NCBI RefSeq assembly: GCF_900103445.1
Contig: NZ_FNHS01000006.1
Coordinates: 124,001 to 188,000, forward strand
DNA: 64,000 bases
Reading direction: 5' to 3'
Source of the DNA: Methylobacterium phyllostachyos
GTDB taxonomy: Bacteria; Pseudomonadota; Alphaproteobacteria; Rhizobiales; Beijerinckiaceae
Of this stretch, positions 44,519 to 53,797 are shown piece after piece. How positions within the stretch are numbered: position 1 is the stretch's first letter; every line of letters starts with the position of its first letter. The position numbers and the translations under genes are program-made. Below the pieces are notes generated by a model, which was given only the letters and a program-made list of their open reading frames with translations, was not told the origin of the DNA and made no database searches.

Positions 44519-45453
44519 GCGCGCCCGCACCGCCCGCCCATGCCGACCCGCTGCGCACGCCCCTGATGGCGGCCGAGCCCCCGGGCCTCACCGACAATTC
44601 GGAGGGCATGGCCTATCTCGAGCGCCTGCCCCGGCGGCTCGTGACCACCTACCTGCCGCTGTTCGTCATTCTGATTGTCCTGCTGTTCCCATTCTATTGG
44701 ATGGCGCTCACCGCCATCAAACCGGATGAGCAATTGATCGACATGGAGCACTTCAACCCGTTCTGGGTGGTGCAGCCGACGTTCAAGCACATCCATAAGC
44801 TGCTGTTCGAGACGCAGTATCCGCGCTGGCTCTGGAACACGATGTACGTGTCGGTGGCCGCGACCGTGCTGTCGCTGTTCGCCAGCGTGCTCGCCGCCTA
44901 TGCCTGCGTCCGCGTCCGCTACCGGGGGGCGGGCTGGGTCGGCGCGGCGATCTTCCTGGCCTATCTCGTGCCGCCCTCGATCCTGTTCATCCCGCTCGCC
45001 ACGATCGTCCAGGCCTACGGGCTGTTCGACTCGCCGATCGCCCTGATCCTGGCCTATCCGACGATCCTGATCCCGTTCTCGACCTGGCTCCTGATGGGCT
45101 ACTTCAAGACGATTCCCTACGAGCTGGAGGAATGCGCCCTGATGGACGGCGCGAGCCGCTGGCAGATCCTCACCAAGATCATCCTGCCGCTCGCCTTCCC
45201 GGGGCTGATCTCAGCCGGGATCTTTTCCCTGACGCTGTGCTGGAACGAGTTCATCTACGCGCTGACCTTCCTGTCCTCGACGCAGAACAAGACGGTGCCG
45301 ATCGCCGTGGTGAGCGAGTTCGTGGATGGCGACGTCTACAAGTGGGGCTCGCTGATGGCCGGTGCGCTGCTGGGCTCGCTGCCGTTGGTGATCCTCTACT
45401 CGTTCTTCGTCGAGTACTACGTGTCTGCACTTACTGGGGCCGTGAAGGAATAA
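44515..45453 (+). CDS. ABC transporter permease, MalG-type
   Basis: 312 aa from ATG 44515 overlapping the previous stop. About six membrane helices after a 45-residue cytoplasmic N-terminus; EAA motif EECALMDGASRWQILTKIILP. Forms the channel with the preceding MalF-type subunit. 202 bp separate it from the kinase gene, which may have its own promoter. Confidence 0.93.
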   Translation: MSAPAPPAHADPLRTPLMAAEPPGLTDNSEGMAYLERLPRRLVTTYLPLFVILIVLLFPFYWMALTAIKPDEQLIDMEHFNPFWVVQPTFKHIHKLLFETQYPRWLWNTMYVSVAATVLSLFASVLAAYACVRVRYRGAGWVGAAIFLAYLVPPSILFIPLATIVQAYGLFDSPIALILAYPTILIPFSTWLLMGYFKTIPYELEECALMDGASRWQILTKIILPLAFPGLISAGIFSLTLCWNEFIYALTFLSSTQNKTVPIAVVSEFVDGDVYKWGSLMAGALLGSLPLVILYSFFVEYYVSALTGAVKE

Positions 45454-45655
45454 ACGACGGGTTCACGTGCCGTGCCAGCCAGTGATCGCGGGCGCAACGA
45501 AGCGTTTGCGGGTTGCAGAGGATCGTAGCGCTCCCTGGGCGACTGCGCCGCGCTCCCAGAGACGGTGGTCGTTGCCAGCACGGCGTCATTGCGCGGACAA
45601 TGGGTCTCGAGCCGCCAACGCAGAATCGCGGACCGGCCCCATCCGAGGTCACGCC

Positions 45656-47284
45656 ATGGCCCATTTCATCGACACCCGCGCCACCCTGGTCAACGACGCC
45701 CTCGACGGCTTGGTCGCGGCAAGCGGCGGACGCCTCGCCCGGCTCGACGGCGACCCGAGCATTCGCGTCGTGCTGCGCAGCGAGATCGACCCGGGCAAGG
45801 TGGTGATTGTGTCGGGTGGAGGGTCCGGCCACGAGCCGGCGCATGCCGGATTCGTCGGACCCGGACTGCTCACTGCGGCCGTCTGCGGGGATGTCTTCGC
45901 CTCACCCAGCGTGGATGCGGTGCTGGCCGGGATTCTCGCGGTGACGGGGCCAGCCGGATGCCTGCTCGTCGTCAAGAACTACGCGGGCGACCGCTTGAAT
46001 TTCGGCCTCGCCGCCGAGCGCGCCCGGGCGATGGGCTACAGGATCGAGACCGTGATCGTCTCCGACGACATCGCCCTGCCGACGGCCAAGCAGCCCCGCG
46101 GCGTCGCCGGCACGCTCTTCGTCCACAAGGTTGCAGGCCATACGGCCGAGTCGGGGGCTCCGCTCGAGCAGGTCGCGGATCTCGCGCGCCGGGCCGCGGG
46201 CTCGGCGAAGTCTTTGGGCATCGCGGTCTCCACCTGCACGATCCCCGGCTCGCCGCGCAGCGAGCGTCTGGTCGAGGGGCAGGCCGAGTTGGGGCTCGGC
46301 ATCCACGGGGAACCGGGTGCCGAGCGGATCACGCTGCCCCCGGCCGGTGAACTCGCCCGTATGTTCGCTGCGCGCCTCTCCGGGGCGACCGCTGACGCCG
46401 ACCGTCTGGCGCTGCTCGTGAACAATCTGGGCTCGGCCTCGGCGTTGGAGATGCAGATTCTGACCCGGGCGGTGCTCGCCACCGCTCTTGGCCGGCGCGT
46501 GCGCCTGCTGCTCGGGCCCGCGCCGATGATGACCGCGCTCGACATGCACGGCGCCTCCCTCTCGGTGCTGCCGCTCGACGACGCACTCGAAGCGGCCCTG
46601 GCCGAGCCGACGCCGGTACCGGCTTGGCCGGCCGCAACACGGCCCACCCCGCCGCTTCTGCGGCCGGTTCCAGCAGGACTGGTCGGAGAGCCCTTCACGC
46701 CGTCCCAGGACACGGGCACGGCCGGGCGGATTGCCGCCGTTGCGCGGGCCCTGATCGCCGCCGAAGGCCCACTCAACGCCCTCGACGCCAAAGTCGGCGA
46801 TGGCGATGCCGGCACGACCTTCGCGGGCGCGGCACGCGCGGTCCTGGCCGATATCGACCGGCTGCCGCAGGCCAATCCTGCCGCTTTGTGCCGGGCACTG
46901 GCCGAGCGGATCGGCCGGGCGGTCGGCGGGTCGAGCGGTGTTCTCGGCTCGATCTTCTTTGCCGCGACCGCCGCCGCGCTCGCCGACGGAGCACACTGGG
47001 CGGACGCGCTGGAGAAGGGCGTTGCCCGGGTCCAGGGCTATGGCGGCGCCAGCCGTGGAGACCGCACGCTCCTCGACGCGCTGATCCCGGCCGTGGAAGC
47101 CTTGCGGAGCGGCGACCTCGACGCCGCCGCAACTGCGGCCGACGCGGGTGCGAAGGCGACGTCGGAGATGGATCGCGCCGGGGCCGGCCGTTCCAGCTAT
47201 CTCGCCGCGGGGGATCTCGCCGGGGTGCAGGACCCCGGGGCCGCCGGGGTCGCGGTTGCTTTCGCGGCATTGGCGCGGGCTTAG
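45656..47284 (+). CDS. dhaK: ATP-dependent dihydroxyacetone kinase (fused DhaK-DhaL)
   Basis: 542 aa. The DhaK domain (about 1-330) has the glycine-rich VVIVSGGGSGHEPAHAGFVG and the substrate-binding His217 in LGIHGEPGAERI; the DhaL domain (about 355-542) has DAKVGDGDAGTTFA, the Mg-ATP Asp cluster, and GRAVGGSSGVLGSIFF, then ARGDRT-like GGASRGDRTLLDAL. It phosphorylates dihydroxyacetone (or L-glyceraldehyde or erythrulose in some relatives) with ATP. Directly downstream of the ABC importer, suggesting the imported compound or its oxidised form is a DHA-like ketose. ATG 45656 with GAGGT upstream. Confidence 0.9.
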   Translation: MAHFIDTRATLVNDALDGLVAASGGRLARLDGDPSIRVVLRSEIDPGKVVIVSGGGSGHEPAHAGFVGPGLLTAAVCGDVFASPSVDAVLAGILAVTGPAGCLLVVKNYAGDRLNFGLAAERARAMGYRIETVIVSDDIALPTAKQPRGVAGTLFVHKVAGHTAESGAPLEQVADLARRAAGSAKSLGIAVSTCTIPGSPRSERLVEGQAELGLGIHGEPGAERITLPPAGELARMFAARLSGATADADRLALLVNNLGSASALEMQILTRAVLATALGRRVRLLLGPAPMMTALDMHGASLSVLPLDDALEAALAEPTPVPAWPAATRPTPPLLRPVPAGLVGEPFTPSQDTGTAGRIAAVARALIAAEGPLNALDAKVGDGDAGTTFAGAARAVLADIDRLPQANPAALCRALAERIGRAVGGSSGVLGSIFFAATAAALADGAHWADALEKGVARVQGYGGASRGDRTLLDALIPAVEALRSGDLDAAATAADAGAKATSEMDRAGAGRSSYLAAGDLAGVQDPGAAGVAVAFAALARA

Positions 47285-47412
47285 TACGCTCGAGATCGAA
47301 GGCCGAAACCGCGATATCTGCCAAACTCCGGCTTTTCGTCCCCCTCGAATCGGCGAAGGACGATCCGCGACACGTGATTGACGCTCGATAGGCTGCGGCC
47401 TACGCCAGGGTC

Positions 47413-48369
47413 ATGCGGACCTGCCTGATCCTCGACGATTACCAGCGGGCGGCCCTCGCGCTCGCCGACTGGGACCGCCTCTCCGACCGAGTCGCCGTGG
47501 CGTCCATCGCCGAGCATATCGCCGATCGGGATGCGCTGGTGGAGCGGATCGCGCAGGCCGAGATCCTGGTCGTGATGCGCGAGCGCACCCCTTTGCCGGC
47601 TTCGCTGCTGGAACGGTTGCCGCGGCTCAAGCTGCTGATCACCAGCGGCATGCGCAACCTGGCCATCGATATCGCGGCCGCCAGGGCACGCGGCATCACG
47701 GTCTGTGGGACGGAGTCGAGCCCGACACCGCCGACCGAGCTGACCTGGGCGCTGATCCTGGGCCTAGCCCGTCATCTCCCGGGGGAGAACCGGACTCTCC
47801 GCACCGGTGGTCCCTGGCAGAGCAGCGTCGGGACCGACCTCGCGGGCACGACGCTCGGCATCGTGGGTCTGGGCAAGATCGGCACGCGGGTTGCTGCTGT
47901 CGGACGCGCCTTCGGCATGCGGGTGATCGCCTGGAGCCCGAACCTCACGGCGGAACGGGCAGACGCTGCCGGGGTCGAGCAGGCGACCTCGAAGGAGGCG
48001 CTTCTGGAGGCGAGCGATGTCGTCACGATCCACCTCGTGCTCGGCGACCGGACGCGCGGCCTCCTCGGTGAGCCCGAGCTGCGCCGCATGCGGCCGAACG
48101 CCTACCTCGTGAACACCGCGCGGGCGCCCATCGTCGATCAGGCGGCTCTGCGGCGGGCACTTGAGGAGAATTGGATCGCCGGTGCCGGCCTCGACGTTTT
48201 CGAGACCGAGCCGCTTCCCGCCGACGACCCGTTCCGCAGCATGCCGAACGTCCTGGCGCTGCCGCATCTCGGCTACGTCACGCAGGGCAACTATCGGACC
48301 TACTTCACCCAGGCGGTGGAGGACATCGAGGCGTGGCTCGCCGGGAGGCCGATCCGGCAATTGAGCTGA
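47413..48369 (+). CDS. D-isomer-specific 2-hydroxyacid dehydrogenase
   Basis: 318 aa. NAD(H)-binding motif TLGIVGLGKIGTRVAAVG, followed by ITSGMRNLAIDI and the catalytic Arg in VNTARAPIVDQAAL, Glu in GAGLDVFETEPL and His in LALPHLGYVT. Reduces a 2-keto acid such as hydroxypyruvate or glyoxylate, or works in reverse. It follows dhaK by 128 bp on the same strand and ends 2 bp from the next, opposite gene. Confidence 0.92.
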   Translation: MRTCLILDDYQRAALALADWDRLSDRVAVASIAEHIADRDALVERIAQAEILVVMRERTPLPASLLERLPRLKLLITSGMRNLAIDIAAARARGITVCGTESSPTPPTELTWALILGLARHLPGENRTLRTGGPWQSSVGTDLAGTTLGIVGLGKIGTRVAAVGRAFGMRVIAWSPNLTAERADAAGVEQATSKEALLEASDVVTIHLVLGDRTRGLLGEPELRRMRPNAYLVNTARAPIVDQAALRRALEENWIAGAGLDVFETEPLPADDPFRSMPNVLALPHLGYVTQGNYRTYFTQAVEDIEAWLAGRPIRQLS

Positions 48370-48371
48370 GA

Positions 48372-49469
48372 TCAGCCGGCGCTCGGGTCCAGCGCGTCGG
48401 CTAGGGCGTCGCCGAAGAGGTTCAGCGCCACCAGGGTGGCGATCAGGAACGCCGCCGGGGCGGCGAGCATGTGGGGGGCTGCCTCGATCGAGCGGGCGCC
48501 GTCGGCGACGAGCACGCCCCAGCTCGTCTGCGGCTCCTGCACGCCGAGCCCGAGGAACGACAGGAAGCTCTCCAGCAGGATCACCTGCGGGACAAGCAGC
48601 GTCGCGGTAACCGCGACCGGCGCGAGCGTGTTCGGCACGATGTGACGCGCGATGATGCCCGGGGCGCCGACACCCAGCGCGTGCGCCGCGCGGACGAAAT
48701 CGCGCTCGCGCAGCGACAGGGTCTGAGCCCGGACCACGCGGGCCATGTCGAGCCATTCCACGGCCGCGATCGCGACGAGCATCAAGGTCAGGCTCGGGCG
48801 GAAAAACACGAGAAGCAGGATCACGAAGAACACGAAGGGCAGGGCGTAGAGCACATCCACGAAGCGCATCATCACGGCATCCGCCGCCCCGCCCAGGAAG
48901 CCCGCCGTCGCGCCGTAGGCGACGCCGATGAGCAGGGCCACCAGGCTCGCCGCGAGCCCGATCGCCAGGGAGATGCGGCCGGCGGCGAGGCAGCGTGTCA
49001 GAAGATCGCGGCCTTGCACGTCGGTGCCAAGGGGAAAGTACAGCCGCCGCAGCGGCACCGCGACCACGAGGGTCCGCCCACCGTCGCGCTCCTCCACGAT
49101 CATGGGCGCGCCGAACAGCGCGGAGCGCGGCAGGTAGACGAGGCTGCGCCGGTCCACGCCCGCATCCGAGGCGAGCGTCAGGCGCAGGGCGTCGCCCTCG
49201 CGCTCTACCGCGTCGAGCCGAACCCGCATCCGAAAGGCCAGCCGTTCCAGCGCCGGACCGAGATGCGCGGCATCCGGTTGCGCCGGGAGACCGGCCGGCA
49301 ATTGGCGTAAGTCCGGATAGGCCCGTTCGAAATCGTGACCCGTCAGCGCGGGACCGATCAGGCAGGCCAGGGCGATGAGGATCAGGACGGTGAGCGACGC
49401 CAGGGCGCCGGGCATCCGGGCGAGGCGCATGACGGCTCGGCCGGCGGGACCGGCCGACGCCGCGCTCAC
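48372..49469 (-). CDS. ABC transporter permease, DppC/OppC type, with large periplasmic insert
   Basis: 365 aa with start GTG 49469 that overlaps the stop of the preceding permease (GTGA); an ATG at 49499 is less likely. After TM1 (LASLTVLILIALACLIGPAL) a soluble stretch of about 110 residues precedes FPLGTDVQGRDLLTRCL; normal OppC proteins have about 40. The remaining helices and an EAA-like loop (ALGVGAPGIIARHIVPNTL) are typical. Probable third gene of a peptide/nickel-type importer. Confidence 0.85.
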   Translation of the reverse strand: MSAASAGPAGRAVMRLARMPGALASLTVLILIALACLIGPALTGHDFERAYPDLRQLPAGLPAQPDAAHLGPALERLAFRMRVRLDAVEREGDALRLTLASDAGVDRRSLVYLPRSALFGAPMIVEERDGGRTLVVAVPLRRLYFPLGTDVQGRDLLTRCLAAGRISLAIGLAASLVALLIGVAYGATAGFLGGAADAVMMRFVDVLYALPFVFFVILLLVFFRPSLTLMLVAIAAVEWLDMARVVRAQTLSLRERDFVRAAHALGVGAPGIIARHIVPNTLAPVAVTATLLVPQVILLESFLSFLGLGVQEPQTSWGVLVADGARSIEAAPHMLAAPAAFLIATLVALNLFGDALADALDPSAG

Positions 49470-50389
49470 GTCGCCACCCGAAGGCGCGGATCGAGCCATG
49501 CGCAGGCGAGATCGGCCGCGAGATTCAGGGTCATCACCAGCCCGGCGACCAGCAGCACCGTGCCCATGACCAGCGTGTAATCCCGGTTGAGTGCCCCCTC
49601 GACGAAGTAGCGGCCGATCCCTGGCAGGCCGAAGATCGTCTCGACCACGACCGATCCGGTGAGCAGGGACGCGGCCAGGGGTCCGAGATAGGCCACCACG
49701 GGCAGCAGCGCGCCGCGTAGCGCGTGCCGAGTCACGCGGATCGGGGGCAGGCCGAGGCTGCGCATCGTCCGCACCGGCTGCGTCCGCAGGATCTCCCCGA
49801 GCGAAGCCCGGGTCAGCCGTGCCAGGGCGCCGACCTGCGGCAGCGCTAGGGTGATGACCGGCAGGACGAGATGACTCGGCGCGCCGTCGGCCCAGCCGCT
49901 CAGCGGCAGCCAGCGCAGGGTGAGCCCGAAGGCGATCTGAAGGAGCGGCGCGACGACGAAGCTCGGCAGTGAAAGGGTCAGCGCAGCGCCGATCCCGAGG
50001 AGGCGGTCGATCACACCACCGCGCCGAAGCGCAGCAGCGATGCCGAGCCCGACGCCGAGGCCCGTCGCCAGAACCAGGGCGAGCGTGCCGAGCAGGGCTG
50101 AGACCGGCAATCCCCGGGCGATCAGATCGAGGACGCTCATGTCGCGGAACGAGAAGGACGGCCCGAGGTCGCCCTGCGCCAGCGCGGCCAAGTAGCTGCC
50201 GAACTGCACGATCAGAGGCCGGTCGAGGCCATAGACCCGGCGCAGGTTCTCCAGGGCGGCCGGCGCCAGGGGGCGTTCCAGGTCGAACGGGCCGCCGGGG
50301 GCGAGCCGCATCAGGAAGAAGCTGACGGTGACGACCACGAGCAGCGTCGGCACTGCTTGCGCGAGGCGGCGCAGGATGAAGCGGATCAC
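49466..50389 (-). CDS. ABC transporter permease, DppB/OppB type
   Basis: 307 aa from GTG 50389, overlapping the binding-protein stop by 4 bp. MIRFILRRLAQAVPTLLVVV, GDLGPSFSFRDMSV and the EAA-like RTMRSLGLPPIRVTRHALRG are characteristic; six hydrophobic segments. Pairs with the OppC-type permease. Confidence 0.92.
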   Translation of the reverse strand: MIRFILRRLAQAVPTLLVVVTVSFFLMRLAPGGPFDLERPLAPAALENLRRVYGLDRPLIVQFGSYLAALAQGDLGPSFSFRDMSVLDLIARGLPVSALLGTLALVLATGLGVGLGIAAALRRGGVIDRLLGIGAALTLSLPSFVVAPLLQIAFGLTLRWLPLSGWADGAPSHLVLPVITLALPQVGALARLTRASLGEILRTQPVRTMRSLGLPPIRVTRHALRGALLPVVAYLGPLAASLLTGSVVVETIFGLPGIGRYFVEGALNRDYTLVMGTVLLVAGLVMTLNLAADLACAWLDPRLRVAT

Positions 50390-51966
50390 GCGTCGAGCCT
50401 CATGAAGCGCGTCGGGGCGGCGTTGCGCAGGTTCGGATGGTAGCCGTGCAGCCGCGGCGCGATGAGCGCCTTCGACTTGTAGAACATGAGCGGGATCCAG
50501 GGCAGCTCGCGCAGCGCGATTCGCTCGGCCTCGTAGAGGAGGTCGGCCCGGCGGCCGAGGTCGCGTTCCCCGGCGGCCCGCGCCAGCAGGTCGTCATAGG
50601 CGCCGTCCGACCACGTGGTGGCGATGGCGGCCGCGTTGCCGGTCTGGAGCAGGAACAGGAAGTTCTGCGGGTCGCTGTAGTCGGCGATCCACGAGGCCCG
50701 GGCGATGTCGAAATCGCCGCCATCGCGTAGGTAGGCGAAATGCGTCTTGGCATCTGTGTAGACGAAGCGCGTCACGATCCCGAGGTCGCGCCACATCTCG
50801 GCCAAAGCCACCGCGATCGTACGGTTGTTGTCGCTGACGTTGAAGCGGTACTCGACGGTCAGCGGCCTGTCGGGGCCGAAGCCCGCCTCGGCGAGGAGCC
50901 GGCGTGCGGTCTCCTCGTGATCGATCGGCAGCCCCTGCCGGCCCGCGGTCTCGGGCGGCGTCCGGTAATTGTCGAGGCCGGGCGGGCATAGCGAATAGGC
51001 CGGGCTCATGGTGCCGCCGTTCAGCCCGTCGGCGAGGTACTCACGGTCGATGACGAGCGACAGGGCCTGCCGGACGCGCACGTCCGAGAACGGCGGCTTG
51101 CGGGTGTTCACGACGAGGGCTGCGAGCCCGAGCGAGGGACCCAACACCACCTGCGAACCGAACCGGCGACGCAGATCTGCGATCTGATCGACCGGCAGAT
51201 CGGAGAGCGAGTCGATCTCTCCGGCGGCGTAGCGGCGCACTGCCGAGGCGATGTCGGGTGTCGGCAGGAATGCGACGCGCCGGATCGCGAAACTGGCCGC
51301 GTCCGGGTGATGCGGGTTGGCTTCCAGGGTGATGGCACCGCCCGGCACCCGATCGATCAAGCGGTAGGGCCCGTTCGTGACGAGGTTGCCCGGCCGGGTA
51401 AACGACTCGCCGTAGCGTTCAACGCTCGCACGATGCACCGGCAGGGCGGTCTGGTGGGTCAGCAGTTCGAGGATGTAGGGCGTTGGCTGTTCGAGCACGA
51501 TCGTGAGGCTGAGCGGACCGTCAGCGACAACGCCGAGGGCATCGATCGGCTTCTCGCCGCGGTTGACCGCCCCGGCATTCCGGATCGGGTCCAGGATCTC
51601 GGCGTATTTGGCTCCGGTAGCCGGATCGAGCATCCGACGGAATGCGTAGACGAAGTCCACCGCCGTGACCGGCTCGCCGTTCGACCAGCGCCCGTCAGGC
51701 CGCAGCGCGAAGTGCAGCGTCAGGCCGTCCTCCGAGACGGTCCAGGCCCGGGCAGCGCCCGGGATGAGAGCGCCAAGATTGTCGTAGGTAAGCAGGCCGT
51801 CGCAGAGGTCGCGCAGGATATGCGCCTCCGCCACTGAGGACGACCGGTGCGGGTCGAGGGTTTCGGGGTCGGCGTCGTTACCGCGGCGGTAGGTCGGCTC
51901 GGCCGCGGAGGCCGGCCGTACGGTCGCGAGCGCGGCGGCTCCGGCGAGCCAGTCGCGCCGCCGCAT
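50386..51966 (-). CDS. ABC transporter peptide/nickel-type substrate-binding protein
   Basis: 526 aa; SBP family 5. Signal: MRRRDWLAGAAALATVRPAS. Markers: DPETLDPHRSSSVAEAHILR, GLTLHFALRPDGRWSNGEPV, TAVDFVYAFRRMLDP, VRQALSLVIDREYLADG, SWIADYSDPQNFLFLLQT. Closest in layout to oligopeptide-binding OppA. It heads a leftward operon with the two permeases and a GlcG-like gene upstream. Confidence 0.92.
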   Translation of the reverse strand: MRRRDWLAGAAALATVRPASAAEPTYRRGNDADPETLDPHRSSSVAEAHILRDLCDGLLTYDNLGALIPGAARAWTVSEDGLTLHFALRPDGRWSNGEPVTAVDFVYAFRRMLDPATGAKYAEILDPIRNAGAVNRGEKPIDALGVVADGPLSLTIVLEQPTPYILELLTHQTALPVHRASVERYGESFTRPGNLVTNGPYRLIDRVPGGAITLEANPHHPDAASFAIRRVAFLPTPDIASAVRRYAAGEIDSLSDLPVDQIADLRRRFGSQVVLGPSLGLAALVVNTRKPPFSDVRVRQALSLVIDREYLADGLNGGTMSPAYSLCPPGLDNYRTPPETAGRQGLPIDHEETARRLLAEAGFGPDRPLTVEYRFNVSDNNRTIAVALAEMWRDLGIVTRFVYTDAKTHFAYLRDGGDFDIARASWIADYSDPQNFLFLLQTGNAAAIATTWSDGAYDDLLARAAGERDLGRRADLLYEAERIALRELPWIPLMFYKSKALIAPRLHGYHPNLRNAAPTRFMRLDA

Positions 51967-51968
51967 CG

Positions 51969-52406
51969 TCAGGCGCCGGTCTCCGGCACGAGGCCGGCCG
52001 CCTCGATCCCGGCGATTGCGCAGATCTCGTCGTTGTCGGAGGTGTCGCCCGAGATGCCGACCGCGCCCAGAAGCCGCCCGTCGCCGGAGCGGATCAGGAC
52101 GCCGCCGGGGACGGGCACCAGGGCGGCGGGGCCGGCCAGATGCGTCACGGCCGCCACAAAGTACGGCTGCGCCTCCGCCCGCGCGTGGATCGCCCGGGAG
52201 CCAAGCCCGAGCGCCAGCGCGCCGTTGGCCTTGCCGCAGGCGATCTCGGCCCGGCGCAGGGATGTGCCGTCCTCGACCGCGACGGATTTCAGCGCCCCGC
52301 GGGCGTCGTAGACCACCACGGCCAGCGGCTTAAGGTTGCGGGCACGGGCCTCCCGAACGGCCGTATCGACGATGGTGCGGGCAGCTTCGAGGGTCAGGTC
52401 GATCAT
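51969..52406 (-). CDS. GlcG/HbpS (heme-degrading domain) family protein
   Basis: 145 aa from ATG 52406 (GGAAA upstream). LTLEAARTIVDTAVREAR, LAVVVYDARGALKSVAVEDG and GGVLIRSGDGRLLGAVGISG define the GlcG/HbpS family. Roles vary (glycolate-operon protein, heme binding); the specific role here is unknown. It is the first gene of the leftward ABC operon: only 2 bp separate its stop from the binding-protein start. Confidence 0.9.
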   Translation of the reverse strand: MIDLTLEAARTIVDTAVREARARNLKPLAVVVYDARGALKSVAVEDGTSLRRAEIACGKANGALALGLGSRAIHARAEAQPYFVAAVTHLAGPAALVPVPGGVLIRSGDGRLLGAVGISGDTSDNDEICAIAGIEAAGLVPETGA

Positions 52407-52586
52407 CGGTTTCCAGATGCCGTTTCGTATTGGGCGGCTCAATCCTCCTTACGGGAACTGACTGCGGACGGTCCACTGCCTCGAACCAAGGCTCTGCGCA
52501 TGGCGCGGTGGCAGCACTCAGGCCCCGCACAGAAGCTGTCATGGGATCCCCCCGCCGCGCGATCGTCCGCGGCTGGAGCGGGGAAT

Positions 52587-52630
52587 ATCCGATGATGAGC
52601 CCGCAGGCTTGGTGGAGCGCATCATCGGAT
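52587..52630. repeat. 11-bp perfect inverted repeat with 22-nt spacer
   Basis: ATCCGATGATG (52587-52597) and CATCATCGGAT (52620-52630) are exact complements. It lies in a 283-bp gap, 59 bp after the alpha/beta hydrolase stop and 181 bp before the GlcG-like start on the same strand. It could be a terminator of the hydrolase transcript or an operator for the ABC operon; the spacing and lack of a T-run favour a regulator site. Confidence 0.45.
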
Positions 52631-52689
52631 CACGGTTCGGTTCGCCGGGGCTCCCACGGTCGGCCGGCGACTGGTCGCGATCAGGCCAG

Positions 52690-53709
52690 TCAATCTCCTG
52701 GACTGCGCGTGATGCTCGCGAGGAACGCCTCATAGGCGGCGGTGACCGTCCCGGGCCGCTCGAAATGCGGGAAGGCGCCGGTCGGCAGGGTCTCGATCCT
52801 CCAATTGGAACGACCGGCGACGAGGGGAACGTGCCGGTAATCGACGAAGTCCCCGCGCTCGCCATGGATCATCCAGACCGGCAGGCGCAGCCGCTCGTAG
52901 AGTCGCGTCGTATCGGTGGGGAAGAGGTGGCCGGCAATGAAGCAGTAGGGTGCGTGTTCGGCCCCCGGCTGGTGCGCGGAGATATGATCGTAGGCCATGA
53001 GGCCCTCGTCGATCTCGGACGAGCCGAACGTCTTCTGCAGGAAGAAGCGCATGCTCGGCCGAGATGCCAGCGCGTCGAACAGGGGGCGGCCGAAGGGTGG
53101 GCGGTCGAGAAGATCGAGCAGCCAGTCACGCCCCCGATGACCGTCGGGCGGCCCCTCGCCGGAGAGCTGCTTGTCGAAGCCCGTGGGGCTGATGAGCGCG
53201 AGGCTGCGATAGGCGTCGGATCGTTCCAGGCTCGCACGGGCCAGGAACGATGCCGAGAGTGACAGGGCCAGGGCATCGACTGCGATCGCGCCGTGGCGCT
53301 GCCGGATCGTGTCGACGGCGGCGTGGATCGCCTCGACCATCAGCCGTGGCGTATAGCGGCGGCGCGATCGCTCCGAGAACCCGAAGCCCGGTAGCTCCAG
53401 GGCGTAGACCGGTCTCCTGCTGCGTAAGTGTAGGTAGAGCGGCCGCACCTCGTAGGCGTTCGCGGCGGCGTTGATCGAGTGGATCAGCAGGAGCGGGACG
53501 CCCTTGGCCTCGGTCGAACTGTAGAGCGAGATCACCCCGGCGCGCCGCGTGTCGATCCGTTCGTGACGGCCGGGCAATGCGAGTGGGAGGGGCTGGCGAT
53601 GCCTGCCGGCGAGCCGGCTCCAGGCGAGCACGCCGATGGCGGAGCCGCCGAGGGCCAGGGCGACCCCAGCCGCGGAGCGACCGGCGCGTTGCCGGGATAC
53701 TGGGCGCAT
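52690..53709 (-). CDS. Membrane-anchored alpha/beta hydrolase
   Basis: 339 aa, ATG 53709 with GAGG upstream. Residues about 12-32 form a membrane anchor or uncleaved signal. Alpha/beta fold: LLLIHSINAAANAYEV (oxyanion region), YALELPGFGFSERS, putative nucleophile in ALALSLSASFL where the usual Gly-x-Ser-x-Gly is ALSLS, acid in MIHGERGDFVDYR and His in GAFPHFERP. Substrate unknown (ester or lipid likely). Located between the ABC operon and the WcbI-like gene, same strand. Confidence 0.8.
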   Translation of the reverse strand: MRPVSRQRAGRSAAGVALALGGSAIGVLAWSRLAGRHRQPLPLALPGRHERIDTRRAGVISLYSSTEAKGVPLLLIHSINAAANAYEVRPLYLHLRSRRPVYALELPGFGFSERSRRRYTPRLMVEAIHAAVDTIRQRHGAIAVDALALSLSASFLARASLERSDAYRSLALISPTGFDKQLSGEGPPDGHRGRDWLLDLLDRPPFGRPLFDALASRPSMRFFLQKTFGSSEIDEGLMAYDHISAHQPGAEHAPYCFIAGHLFPTDTTRLYERLRLPVWMIHGERGDFVDYRHVPLVAGRSNWRIETLPTGAFPHFERPGTVTAAYEAFLASITRSPGD

Positions 53710-53797
53710 CGGGTGACCTCGACGTCGCGCCCGTTTACCCGGGCGATGCGCGACAACGCCGATGGAGCGGGGAAGTGCCGATCGGAGGCTGTCGATG

